Part shown: piece by piece, positions 32,238 to 41,437 of the stretch | Layout: each line of letters opens with the position of its first letter | Numbering within the stretch: position 1 is the first letter of the stretch | Assembly: GCA_963575745.1 (NCBI GenBank) | Contig: CAUYUJ010014188.1 | Location: 163,501 to 227,500, forward strand | Reading direction: 5' to 3' | Length of the DNA stretch: 64,000 nucleotides | Source: Prorocentrum cordatum | Lineage: Eukaryota; Sar; Dinophyceae; Prorocentrales; Prorocentraceae | Program-made: the position numbers and the translations under genes | Notes under the pieces: model-generated | Databases searched by the model: none | Told to the model about the DNA's origin: nothing | The model's input: the letters and a program-made list of their open reading frames with translations, nothing else

Positions 32238-33530
32238 CCCACGAAGCCAGCTCGCCGACAGGGTGGCGCCAATCCCGCGGAACGCCTGCTCGGCTTGGAG
32301 CTGCAGGGCGCGCGGGAGGCGGTGCAGCTGCTCCTGCGCGCGGCCGCCCTTGGCGTAGCGCCGGAGCGCGGCATCGGTGGACCACCTGCCGCGCTTCTGG
32401 ATGTCGCGGAGGGGCCGCGCCGCCGCGTACAGCTCGGGGCTCGCGCCGCCGTGCCGCAGCTGGTGCAGCGTCAGGTTGCCCAGGACCTGCAGGCCGAGGT
32501 CGGAGACGGCGGCCTTGAAGTGGTAGTTCCACTGCGCGTAGGTGACTGGGAACAGGCGGTGGCCTGCGGGCGTGCGGCGGTGCAGCTCCTGGACGAGGTG
32601 CGGCATCCATGGAAAACAGGTCGAGTCCACCAGCAAGCTCTCGTCGAACACACCTGTCTTGGACGGGGTCTGCCTCTCGAACAGATGGAGGACCACGCAC
32701 CAATGGTGCATCGTTGTGGCTGAGGTGAACCCTGGTGGGATGAGCTGGGCCTGCACGAGCTCCAGCGCCTCTCGCAGCCTCAAGTACAGGCCGAACGTGA
32801 GCGCGGTCAGCCATGCATACATGGCCAGGCCCCTGCGGCACAGGACCTCCACGATGAGGCACACCACGGGCCAAGGGAGCGGCAGGCGCGACCGCGGCGG
32901 TGCCAGGCGCGACCAGCCCTTGGCAGCCCGTGCCGCCCGCGGCAGGCGGCCCTGGCGCGGTCCGAGGTCCGGGCGCACGAAAGCGAGGGCCGCCATCAGC
33001 TTCCAGGCGTCGCTGCTCTCGCCCCCGTCCAAGAACTCCTCGTGAAAAAACAGCACAAGTGTCTTGTCCACCTCCGTCGGCGTCCCCAAGGAGTGGCCCC
33101 GCTGGCAGGCCCACAGGCTGAAGGCAGCGTGCCGGCGCTCGTAGTCCGCCCTGGTCGCATCCCCCACTGACTGCTCCTCCAGGAAGGTCAAGCCCCGGCG
33201 GGGGGCCGAGGGCGGGAGTGCAGGGAAGCGGCTCGCCCTCTCCTGCCGGCGAACAGCCCGGCGGTCGCTCTCGGCTGGGCGCGCCACTGTCTCTGACGCC
33301 ACGCGCGGCCTGCGCCGCGACTGGCTGGCAGCGGCCGCCGCCACAGCAGCCGCTGGCCGCTTGCGAGACCGCAGAGCCGGCGCAGACGGCACCGCCATGC
33401 AGCCGAGGGCCGACATCGACAGCGGCGCCGCCATCGCGTCGGAGAGCTGCCGCCTGGGCCGGCGCACCGGGCGCGGCAGGCCCTGATGCCTTGGCCCGCA
33501 CGGCTTCGGGGATATCACCAGCCTGGGCAC
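32235..33530 (-). CDS. Tyrosine recombinase of retroelement 1
   Basis: 431 residues in a different frame from the surrounding RT/methyltransferase frame. An Ala/Arg-rich N-terminal tail is followed by a core-binding segment (SVGDATRADYERRHAAFSLW, about 121-140). The catalytic domain has Arg251 (LTFGLYLRLREALEL), His356 and Arg359 (LTLHQLRHGGAS), Trp383 (KRGRWST) in the His/Trp position, and Tyr392 (ALRRYAKGG) as the nucleophile. All expected catalytic residues are present. The start at 33530 overlaps the end of the RNase H domain; the stop at 32235-32237 abuts the methyltransferase-like domain. It would catalyse insertion of a circular DNA copy. Translation probably needs frameshifting or reinitiation. 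Confidence 0.85.
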   Translation of the reverse strand: MPRLVISPKPCGPRHQGLPRPVRRPRRQLSDAMAAPLSMSALGCMAVPSAPALRSRKRPAAAVAAAAASQSRRRPRVASETVARPAESDRRAVRRQERASRFPALPPSAPRRGLTFLEEQSVGDATRADYERRHAAFSLWACQRGHSLGTPTEVDKTLVLFFHEEFLDGGESSDAWKLMAALAFVRPDLGPRQGRLPRAARAAKGWSRLAPPRSRLPLPWPVVCLIVEVLCRRGLAMYAWLTALTFGLYLRLREALELVQAQLIPPGFTSATTMHHWCVVLHLFERQTPSKTGVFDESLLVDSTCFPWMPHLVQELHRRTPAGHRLFPVTYAQWNYHFKAAVSDLGLQVLGNLTLHQLRHGGASPELYAAARPLRDIQKRGRWSTDAALRRYAKGGRAQEQLHRLPRALQLQAEQAFRGIGATLSASWLRG

Positions 33531-35856
33531 GAGAGGCAGGGTCGGCGCTGTTGTGCTCGGATGGGACCCAACGCCAGACTGCCGAAGACCCCGAGGCTAA
33601 CAGGAGGGCGCAGGCCTGGCGACAAATCCGCAAAAGCGGGGGCGACGATGATCTGCCTTTGAGCAACGCCAACACTGGAGCCATGGAGTCATTCAAGATG
33701 ATGTGCGTGGTGTTGAAATTTCGAGCGGCTCGCAATCGGTGCTTCAAGCATAGGACTAGCGCTCTCCCCTCCAATACCACCTGTGCCTCCCTCCTGGTCC
33801 ATGGTGTAGACAAAGCCCGATGCCATCCATCCGCCCAAACCACCTCCGGCACCTCCTCGAACATGACCTCCTCCTCACGATTAAGCTTCGGCTCGACTCG
33901 GAAGGGGAAACGCTGCTCCATGGCTGCTGCTATGACTGCTGGATCTCGATCGTGCTGCGACGAGGCGTGCTTGATGCATGATGTGGTGATATGCTCAGCT
34001 TGCTTGCTCTCCCGGGCCAAGGCCTTGTCCCGCGGGGCGACCTGCTGCTCTCCATCACGACTGAACCTCCATCGCTCGTTGAAGATAGACAGTCGACGGA
34101 CTTGATCTGGGGTGATGGTCTTCTCAGTCACTCCTGCACCCCACCACGATGCGTCCACGCAAGATACGACTGGCGAAAGCGGCCGCCCGGCGTCTCGGAA
34201 GCACAGGGGCAGCAGCGCGCGGCACCAGGTCAGCTCTCGCCTCACTGCCGGAGTCAGCCGCCGCCTCTCGCGGCCGCCGTCCCCCATGAAGCCGTATACG
34301 GCCCCCAGGCAGCTCAGCAGCTCGCGGCGAATTAGCGCCCTCGACGTGAAGTGAGATATCACCTTCATCATGGTGTGGCCACTGCACCAGCCTCGCTCCA
34401 GCAGCTCGCCGATACCCAGACGAAGACGCCAGCGGAGGCGGACGCTGAGACCGATCACGGGCTTGTCCTCGTCGAAATGCCAGCCCAGCGTGTCGCCGCC
34501 GACTGATGCCTCCACTGGGTGAGTGGGCAGGCTTGAAGCCGTCAGCTCCTTCTGCACTACCGCAGCCGCGTCGTGTACCTCGCTCAACGTGTGGGAGAGG
34601 GCGATGAAGTTGTCAACGTAGACCGTGTGCGCCATACCTTGCTGCAGGTCAGGCGCGGGCCGACGGTCCACGAGACGACGGCCAAAGTGGCCAGGAAGGG
34701 CCCGAGCAGTCACCGCCTCGTTCAAACTCTGGCAGATCCACAGGCTGATGCTCCAGCCCATCGGCGGGCACCTGAAGCACGGCACGACCCAGGACGACGG
34801 CCGCACCGCCGACCCATCGGACAGGTGCGTGAGTCCGAGGTCGCCAGCCTTCAGCCTGGGCAAGCCAAAGTAGCGGCGAAGCCACGACGGAAGCTCGATC
34901 TGGTAGAAGGCGTCGCAGATGTCGACGCCCCCGATGCTGATGGGCTCGTCGCCGTCGACCGAAATCTGAGCGAATGCAGAGCCCGCCGCCAGCTCCACGG
35001 AGTCGGCAGGCGCGAACCTGAGGGATGCACGGCGCCCATCGAGGATCATCCGCAGCGACCCGTTCTTCTTGCGCACGAAGAACATGCCAACGTAACACTC
35101 CGCCGAGCTGTAGAAGTCAACCAGCCCGGCGTCCAAAAGTCGCCGCACCACCATCGAGTAGAGGCGCGGGTTGCGGAGGGCTGGATCCGTGTAGAGTCGT
35201 CTCGGACCTGCCTCTCTGATGCGCTCCAACCCCAGCTGTCGGGGCAGGAGTAACTCTTTCAACCGATGAGCGATATTCTGGCCTGCCATCTCGTCGATCG
35301 TCTCCAGGGCGGCGGGTCGGCTACCAGCAGGAGGCAATGAGATGGAGTCGACGAGGTCGAAGCTCACCGGGGCAACCAACGTGGCGTCACCCTCGTATGA
35401 TTGAGATATCCGGAGCTCCTCAAGGGCTCCTGGACCGTCCAAGCCTTCCGGGCACGGGCCAAACCTCAACGCGGCCTGGCGGAGCTCCGAGAGGACGAGG
35501 GCGTGGCCAGCTGCAGGCGCCGACGTGCCGGCGGGCGCTTGACGGCGCGCCGCCGGCGGGCAGCCCCAAAGCTCGTTCAGCGCGTCGGTCATCTCGTCGA
35601 CCATGCCGTGAACGTGGGACCGCTTCTCAAGGCGCCTGCGCACTGACCTCGATGGCAGGGTAGGTGTAGAAGGAGATGGGGCCCCAGCGCCAAAGTGGGG
35701 CAAAGGAAAGAGATCACGCTGGCGAAGATCGGCGCTGGAGTTGGAAGCCTCATGTACAGGTAGATCTGCTGCACCCGCGAGGCCCACGGGCGCCCCCTCT
35801 CTCGACCTGGCAGGCTCCTGGGCGAGGGGCTCCCAGAAGCCGTCCGCGTAGCTCAT
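33510..35856 (-). CDS. Reverse transcriptase-RNase H of retroelement 1
   Basis: The frame is open from 35958 to 31468. I place the start at the ATG 35856-35854 (MSYADGFWEPLAQ), which overlaps the stop of the gag frame as ATGA. Residues counted from 35958: fingers FFVRKKNGSLRMILDGRR (293-310); motif A VDICDAFYQIEL with Asp346; motif B CPPMGWSIS (397-405); motif C VYVDN (446-450), i.e. YVDN in place of YVDD; RNase H residues Asp602 (CVDASWWGAG), Glu730 (LEGRAL), Asp757 (ILNDSMA) and Asp806 (EHNSADPASR). The protein copies element RNA into DNA in a cytoplasmic or nuclear particle with the gag-like product. Past about residue 815 the frame stays open across the recombinase gene but is non-homologous until the methyltransferase-like domain. 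Confidence 0.87.
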
Positions 35857-37318
35857 GATGACAGAGCGCGACGCTCCTCTCGGGCCTTCCTGATCTGCTT
35901 CAGGATCCCTGCGTCGCGCTCCACCTGCTTGGAGACATGCTCCAGTAGTAGCGGGCAATCATCGAGCGGCCGTCCTCCTTGGCCGCCCCGGTAAACACCG
36001 CAGCTTCGTCCACGATGCCGAATCGGTGAAGCCCTCCTCCACGCCCTCGGCCCCTCTTCTTGCCGTCGCCGTCGTTGCCGTCCTTGGAGCCCCTCGACTG
36101 CTGAGCCTCGAACTCCATGGAGTAGATGTACTCGTAGAGCTGCGCCTGTCGAATGGCCAGCTCCGCCCCGACCAGGTCGGGGAGGTTCACCTGATCCCAG
36201 CACGCGAGGTGCTCTATCATCTTCATGATGTTCTCGTAGTGGGCGACCCCGTAGTCCTCCTTCGTGAGGTGGTAGAAGGACACGAAGCTGTTGTAGTGCT
36301 CCACGGGGCCGCCCCTCTTCCTGTCGATGAACTGGGCGCACCACAGCATGGTGCGAGGACCGTCGAGCAGCCACCCAGGGATGATGTTCTCCACCATCAT
36401 CGGCACCGCGTCGCGCCACGCCAGACGCTGCCTGGAGCCGTCAGGCCGAGGCGGCACGCCCAGCAGCCTGATGTCCGCCCCGCTCTCGGCGCACCGATAC
36501 ACCGAAGGGTCCATCGAGATCCGACGGATGGCGACCCAGCCCGCGTTCAGCTGGATGAGTCCGATGTCCCCTTCAATCCGCTCGGTCCCGTTGAGCTGCA
36601 CCACGTCGCCCCGATTGCCTCCACCAGTGCTCTCGATGAGCACCCAGGCCGGGGTCGGCCCCCCAGGCGGTCCAGCCACGCCTGCCTCAGCCGGCGGCGG
36701 ACCGCCAGCGGCGCCCGCTGGGGCGCCGGCAACAGGCACGGCTGCGCCAGCCGCGAGGCCCGCTGCAGGGACAGCGGCGGCGCCGGCGTCGGCCACGATC
36801 GCCAGGGGCGCAGCAGGCGCCGCGCCAGCGGCGCCTCCACCCGCGGGCACGAGGGCGGCAGGGCCTGCGCCAGGGACGCCTGGCCCAGGGGCAGCAGCAG
36901 CGAAATCGAACTCCACGTAAGAGCCGCCCGCTGGGAGCACGCGCGGTCGGCCAGCGGCGCGCTCTCGATCCAAGTACAGCTCGTCCGCCACCTGAATGAG
37001 AGCGTCCTGAATGGCGACCGTCTCGCGCCCGTTCAGCTCCCGCCTGAAGCGGTAGAGTAGGTTCGGGTCCACACCCTGGAGCGCCTGGCGAGTCGGGCTG
37101 AAGACCACAGTGGCGATATCAGGATTGCCCCGACTGTACCGCTCCTCGTACACGTCATGGTCAGCACTAGAGATCAGGAGGTCCAGCGGGTCACTGCTCC
37201 CCGCTGCTGGATCCGCCAATCTGCCCCAGACCCTCCGCTGGTGCCAGAGCCGCTCTCCTCGATACAGCACCCAAGCCCAGCGCAGGACGCCGGGCGGTGG
37301 CGGCACTGTGGCGGCCAT
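35853..37318 (-). CDS. Gag-like protein of retroelement 1
   Basis: A 472-codon frame begins MAATVPPPPGVLRWAWVLYR at 37318. An N-terminal segment (about 1-140) is followed by an Ala/Gly/Pro linker (about 145-235), then a compact domain (VLIESTGGGNRGDVVQLNGT to QLYEYIYSMEFEAQQ) with many aromatic residues, then a basic KKRGRGRGGG patch that may bind RNA. That frame stops at 35900. A second frame entered by a -1 shift near 35965 continues LLLEHVSKQVERDAGILKQI and ends at 35853 as a helical, charged tail. The tail looks genuine, so a -1 frameshift or an indel is likely. Its TGA overlaps the RT start codon. The gag role is inferred from position; no zinc knuckle is visible. Confidence 0.72.
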
Positions 37319-37709
37319 GGCGACGGCACACGAGGCCCTTCACGAGACTGACGATGCCGCGCCAGAGCTGTATCGTGGCCAGGACCACGTGGCCCAACAG
37401 CAGCGCCGCCCAGCTCCAGAAAGAACTCGAAGGCAGCTCCGCCGGCGCTGCCGCCGGCTCGGGTGCCGGTGGCGCCGCGGGCGCCGCCGGCGGCGGGGGC
37501 GGCGCAGGGGGCGCCGCCGGGCAGATCAGCTGCTCCTCCGCAGCACGGCAGTGGACCTCCCCACACGAGAGGTTCGGGCAAGACACCGACGGGCACGTCG
37601 GCGAGGCTGGGCACGAAGGGACCGCGGGGCACGGCGGCGCACGCGAGATCCAGGCCGCCAGCAGGTTGGTGGCGGCGCCCAGGAGCCACACGAACGGCTT
37701 GCCAACCAT
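37191..37709 (-). CDS. Small membrane and Cys/Pro-rich ORF at the 5' end of retroelement 1
   Basis: 172 codons, MVGKPFVWLLGAATNLLAAW. Residues 5-21 form a hydrophobic segment (signal anchor). Cysteines at 27, 33, 39, 44, 49, 54 and 63 are regularly spaced with Pro (for example PPCPAVPSCPASPTC). A Pro/Ala stretch follows, then a second hydrophobic segment FWSWAALLLGHVVLATIQLW (97-116). The last ~40 codons overlap the gag start in another frame and may not be translated or conserved. Element 2 has an ORF with the same plan (N-terminal membrane segment with WIS, Pro run, Cys-Pro cluster) at the same place. A two-membrane-segment protein is unexpected in this class of element. Function unknown; an envelope-like or membrane-tethering role would be speculation. 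Confidence 0.55.
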   Translation of the reverse strand: MVGKPFVWLLGAATNLLAAWISRAPPCPAVPSCPASPTCPSVSCPNLSCGEVHCRAAEEQLICPAAPPAPPPPPAAPAAPPAPEPAAAPAELPSSSFWSWAALLLGHVVLATIQLWRGIVSLVKGLVCRRHGRHSAATARRPALGLGAVSRRAALAPAEGLGQIGGSSSGEQ

Positions 37710-37752
37710 CCGCGCCTCTGCCTGGACAGGTGCCCCCAGCTCGCTGGATGAA

Positions 37753-37828
37753 AGGCTTGAGCACGGGTGGCCGCGGCCCCCTCCCGCTCGCCACAGGCAG
37801 CAAAGAATCTATGGCACGCCATTGCAAT
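37753..37828 (-). repeat. Split direct repeat A1 of element 1
   Basis: 76 bp, identical to 31200-31275. It forms the outer 5' end. Its inner end reads TGCTCAAGCCT on the minus strand, a 3' end shared with the A repeats of element 2. Confidence 0.92.
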
Positions 37829-37875
37829 AAATAAACAAATGTGTGGTATCTGATGCGCGATGTAGTAATAGGTGC

Positions 37876-38009
37876 TGTTGTAGTTTTCTCGTGGGGGCAA
37901 TTTCTGCTACAAGGTGCCGCGCGTCGACGCAACCTGGGCGCCAGCCGGTCAGTGCACAGACTGGCGGGAGCCTGAAACGTAAGAAGGCTCCCGCTCAAGA
38001 CATCCCAAA
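37876..38009 (-). repeat. Split direct repeat B2 of element 2
   Basis: 134 bp, pairs with 38129-38262. Shares CAATTTCTGCTACAAGGTGC and CTGGGCGCCAGCCGGTCAGT. Confidence 0.85.
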
Positions 38010-38043
38010 AAGAGACAGAGGTCCAAGGGAGGGAGGGAAGAGC

Positions 38044-38126
38044 GAAGAAGAGGCTTGAGCATAGATTATGGCAACAGGAGACATCACCCGAACAATACCC
38101 CTCACCTTCCCGTGCAAGCACACACA
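38044..38126 (-). repeat. Split direct repeat A2 of element 2, with a spliced-leader-like end
   Basis: 83 bp, about 7 differences from 42112-42194. The inner end on the minus strand reads TTGCCATAATCTATGCTCAA then G, which resembles the spliced leader (TAGCCATT then GGCTCAAG) with a small insertion. Confidence 0.85.
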
Positions 38127-38128
38127 AG

Positions 38129-38262
38129 TGTTGCATGTTTCTCGCGGGGACAATTTCTGCTACAAGGTGCCACGCGTTGACGCGACCTGGGCGCCAGCCG
38201 GTCAGTGCACGGACTGGCGGGGGCCTGGGAGGTAAGAGGGCCCCCGCTCAAGACATCCCAAA
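38129..38262 (-). repeat. Split direct repeat B1 of element 2
   Basis: 134 bp partner of 37876-38009. Confidence 0.85.
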
Positions 38263-38433
38263 CCCGAGAACGGCTACCCAAGCCTGAAGGTTCCAAGGGA
38301 CGGGCGGGACAGGGCAACAATAACAAAAACACGCGCATTGCAAAAATCTGGCGGGGCAGAAGGCCAGCGTCAGCCAGAAGCTAGAGTAGCGATCCGATCG
38401 CGCTCATGCGAAAGAAGCGATTGGACCATGGCC

Positions 38434-39108
38434 TTACACAGAACTGGAGGGGAGGAGGCTGCGATGGCTGTCCATTTGACGCCTGATGGCGCCGCCCCCT
38501 TCTAAGACGAAATCCTTACGGCTTGTGCGACTACACAAACCCAGGCTGCCCTTGCATCTACGATGGCATTTTGCGGTGTCTGCTGTATCTATGAAAAAGA
38601 AAGCCAGCTCCGTGCGCTTCCGCCAACTTCGCCCAACCTGACACTGGTCAAAAACTCTGGTGTGTCCCCTATACCGCTGCGTGAAACTCACAAGCTCGGG
38701 CGTGTGCCAGATTCGCGAAATGACCGGGTGTTCTAGAATGGTCGGAACCCTTCTTCGACACAACACTCGAAGAATACGCAAAGCACATCTAAACAATGCA
38801 TCGCCTCGCCTGAACCTGTCGCACTGGCGAGACGCGAGGCGGGACTCGGGCAGCCCCCGGGGCTCTTCCGCAGAGGGAATCGGGCCACGCCGCCCGCGAT
38901 CCGCGGCGACCCCCCAGGCATCGCACGGCGGGCCCAACGCAGCACCCAACGCTTCGCCTCGGCGTATCGCAGCGCCCAGCCGACTCAGCACTCTATCGGT
39001 GGCCAGGTCCTCTGCCGGTCCGCGGGCGCGATCGAACGCGCGAGCGCTGCACTGGACCGCCGCTCGAGCGACCCCCGCGGTGCCCGAATAGAGGTCGAAG
39101 ACGCACCG
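38434..39108 (-). pseudogene. Methyltransferase-like domain remnant of retroelement 2
   Basis: The frame (39285-38434) is open, but the domain starts near 39108 with CVFDLYSGTAGVARAA (motif I-like). ALGPPCDAWGVAADRG keeps the Pro-Cys pair of motif IV. VPTILEHPVISRIWHT has Glu-His where the element 1 domain has Glu-Asn. Then come VGRSWRKRTELAFF and a Cys-rich CHRRCKGSLGLCS tail matching the tail in element 1. The shared order shows that this domain is a regular part of the element family. The domain frame itself is intact here, but the upstream recombinase is not, and the domain is joined to it by a frameshift near 39100. Confidence 0.65.
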
Positions 39109-40105
39109 ACCCCTGAAGTGGCCCGCCAGGGGAGCGTCGCGCCGTGCGACCTGCCCAGGGGTATGTCCTGGAGCACTGCTGAGCAGGCCTCGAGCAGCCC
39201 CCGCGCGGGAGCTGACAGCACTTCCCAGCTCTCTCCCAGCCTGGCATCCTTCTCGCACCGCTGGAAAATCTTCTCTCTTGCCCACTGGCCGCGGCGCTGA
39301 GCGTCCGACAATGCGGTGGCGACGCGCGATGTCGATCGACGAGCCCGAGCGCCTCGTCTGATACGGCCAGATGGTCTCGCCGATCTCGAGCTCGGCCAGC
39401 GCAGCTCTGGACTCCGTCAGGCACTGCGGGTGCGTAAACGTTCAGAACGACTCCCCCCGTGGCCCAACGGCCAACGCTCTCAGGATCGGTCCTAGAAGCT
39501 GCAGGTATGGGGAGTTCAGCACTAGACTGACATCGCTGAGATCTGCCTTGCTAGCTCCGCGTGCTGCGAAGAGAAGAGGAGCATGTTCCAGGATGGGTGA
39601 CACCACGGCGACCCAGGCCCATCAGTTCGTTCGGCCTCAAGCAAATGCTGAGGGATACAGGGGGCACAGCCAGCCACCTGCAACGATCCCCGCTCCACCA
39701 GCCGCCAGGCTGAGCCAGCGCGCAGGGCCAGCGGCCACCTCCGCCGACTGCGACCCGGCGCCCGGCGCCGCCATCTCTTCAGGTAGCGACAGGCCCGGGG
39801 GAATTGGCGGCCACCAGCCCGCGAGAACTCTGGCGCCAGGCACACCAAGCCAGCCAGGACCTGCTCACCCTCGTTCGCATCCCAACCCTTGAAGCGCAAG
39901 AAGTTGAGGTTGTCTACCAGCGTGGCGTCTACCTGCTCGTCGCGCACCAGTGGGCGACCGCCCGCGAAGCCGATGAAGCCGCCGACCTCGGTGTGGTAGC
40001 GCTCCAGCACCTCCGGAGTCACCGAACTCTGCTCGAGGAAGGTGTTCGCTCCCAGCACGGCGGTCGCGAGGGCGAGGTCCAGGAATCCCACCAGCCCTCT
40101 GGGCG
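38985..40105 (-). pseudogene. Tyrosine recombinase remnant of retroelement 2
   Basis: The core-binding part lies in the frame ending at 39522 (SSVTPEVLERYHTEVGGFIG, VDNLNFLRFKGWDANEGEQV). The coding signal then shifts frame near 39565 (SKADLSDVSLVLNSPYLQLL), meets an in-frame TGA at 39442-39444, continues through TIWPYQTRRSGSSID (equivalent to the His-x-x-Arg block, with Arg kept), and shifts again near 39311 into SDAQRRGQWAREKIFQRCEK. In the last segment the position of the nucleophilic Tyr is Cys. At least two frameshifts, one stop and a lost catalytic residue make this non-functional. The upstream limit is set where minisatellite-derived codons begin (about 40110). Confidence 0.72.
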
Positions 40106-40199
40106 TAGGTGGTCTAGAGCAGATCCTCTTCCACCCCTCCCTCTTCCCCCTTGGGGAGGGGTTTACCCCTCCCCCTACCCCCTCCCCTGGACCTGGACG

Positions 40200-40795
40200 G
40201 GGGGGGCCGCGGGTAGTTAGAGCGTCCAAGATGGCCCAAGACGGCTCCAAGAGCGCCTCAGAGAACCCAAGATGAGCTCCAAGATGGCTCAAGATAGCGC
40301 AAGATCGCTCACGATGGCTCCTAAGATGGTTCCAAGAAGCCCAAAGACGGCCCCAAGATAACTCCAAGTGGCCAAACAGCTCCCCAAGGAGGCCCCGAAG
40401 AGGCCAAAATCGTCCCAAAACCTAAGGAAAATCAATGATTTTTGCTTTCTCGCCTTTTCGCTTCCGATGGCCATCCGAGGCCTGGAGATGGCTCCAAGAT
40501 GGCCCAAGAGGGCCCCAAGAGAGCCCCAAAAGAGCCCCAAGACGGCCCCAAGAGCGCCCAAGAGCACTCCAAGAGCGTTCCAAGAGGGGTCCAAGAGGCG
40601 ATTTTAGGGGCTTCCGAGGGGGGACGCTAATTAAACCCCCCCTCTTGTTTGATCGACTCCCTCCAAGATGGCCCCAAAAGCGCCCCGAAGGCTCCCCAGA
40701 GCGCCTCAAGAGGGTCCCAAGAGGCGCCCAAGATGCCCCAAGGCGCCCAAAAAGCCCTCCAAGAGGCCCTCAAAAGACCCCCAAGAAGCTCCTTC
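40200..40795. repeat. CCAAGATGGCCC minisatellite, locus 1
   Basis: Degenerate 10-14 bp units (CCAAGATGGCTC, GCCCCAAGACGGCC, AGAGCGCCCAAGAG). A second locus of the same family lies at 54240-54955. It occupies the place where the reverse transcriptase of element 2 should be. Confidence 0.85.
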
Positions 40796-40928
40796 CCCTC
40801 CTCCTCCTCCTCCTCCGATTCTTCCTCCTTCTCCGTCCTCCTCCTCCTCCTCCTCCTCCTCCTCTTCCCCCTCCTCCTCCTCCTCGACGACGACGACGAC
40901 GACGACGACTCCTCTTCCATCCTCCCCC
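40796..40928. repeat. CTC array followed by GAC array
   Basis: (CTC)n from 40796 to about 40885, then (GAC)n to about 40910. Confidence 0.93.
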
Positions 40929-41437
40929 TCTCGGGGTCTGTGACAGCTTCCCCCGCCCTTTGTTATTCTGCATGCTCCCCGACTTCCCTGATCACCTCAA
41001 CTCCCCTGAGCATCGTTTCTGGATGGGCTGGTGGGGATACGCGAAGCGTCAACAATTTGTGTCGCCTCTGGTGGCCCGTGCGCCTCAGCACTGCCCGCCG
41101 CGCGGCGCCGGGCCCGGGCCCCGCCTCGTCGTCGGTGTTGCTGCTCACGCCGACGACGGCCAGCGCCGGCTCGCGGCTCATCTGCTCGTTGTTCTCCGGG
41201 AGGCCGAGCTCCTGGCGAATTGCAGCACAGACGATCGCGCAATGCCAGCTGGACGTCCAGCGGGCGGAGCGTCGCCATCCGCTGGTTGGCCAGAGACGCG
41301 TGACCTCGTCGGCTCCTGGTCGGCCGAGGCTCTGCAGGCGGCACGCTCGCCTGCTGCCTCCTGGCCGACATGACTGCAACAGCCCGTGGGCTCGGAAGAA
41401 ATACGAAGAGAACGTGGTAGATCTTGGGCCAAAATGC
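40929..41437. other. Dispersed repeat and unassigned sequence inside element 2
   Basis: 40970-41050 (CATGCTCCCCGACTTCCCTG through GGGCTGGTGGGGATACGCGA) recurs at 56343-56425. A minus-strand frame (41379-40963) contains LGLPENNEQMSREPALAVVG, which may be coding debris of the element, but no domain is recognised. Confidence 0.5.

Larger units (their letters stand above)
31001..37828 (-). mobile_element. Tyrosine-recombinase retroelement 1 with split direct repeats (Ngaro/PAT-like layout), apparently intact
   Basis: Read on the minus strand the order is A1 (37828-37753), genes, B1 (31423-31274), A2 (31275-31200), 49-bp spacer, B2 (31150-31001). The A copies (76 bp) and the B copies (150 bp) are identical by eye. 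This split-direct-repeat arrangement is the hallmark of PAT, Ngaro and related elements, which integrate with a tyrosine recombinase and lack LTRs and an integrase. Genes in order: membrane/Cys-Pro-rich ORF, gag-like ORF, reverse transcriptase-RNase H, tyrosine recombinase, cytosine-methyltransferase-like domain. Identical repeats and open frames suggest recent insertion. A2 and B1 overlap by the dinucleotide AT. The flanks (TAC before B2 and AAATAAAC after A1) fit insertion at an AT dinucleotide in AT-rich DNA. Confidence 0.88.

Noticed and set aside
36026-37060. 344-codon plus-strand ORF
   Set aside because: Antisense shadow of the gag-like gene; no domain.
31001-37828. LTR retrotransposon interpretation of element 1
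   Set aside because: Repeats are split as A - B A B, not two full terminal copies, and there is a tyrosine recombinase in place of a DDE integrase or aspartic protease.
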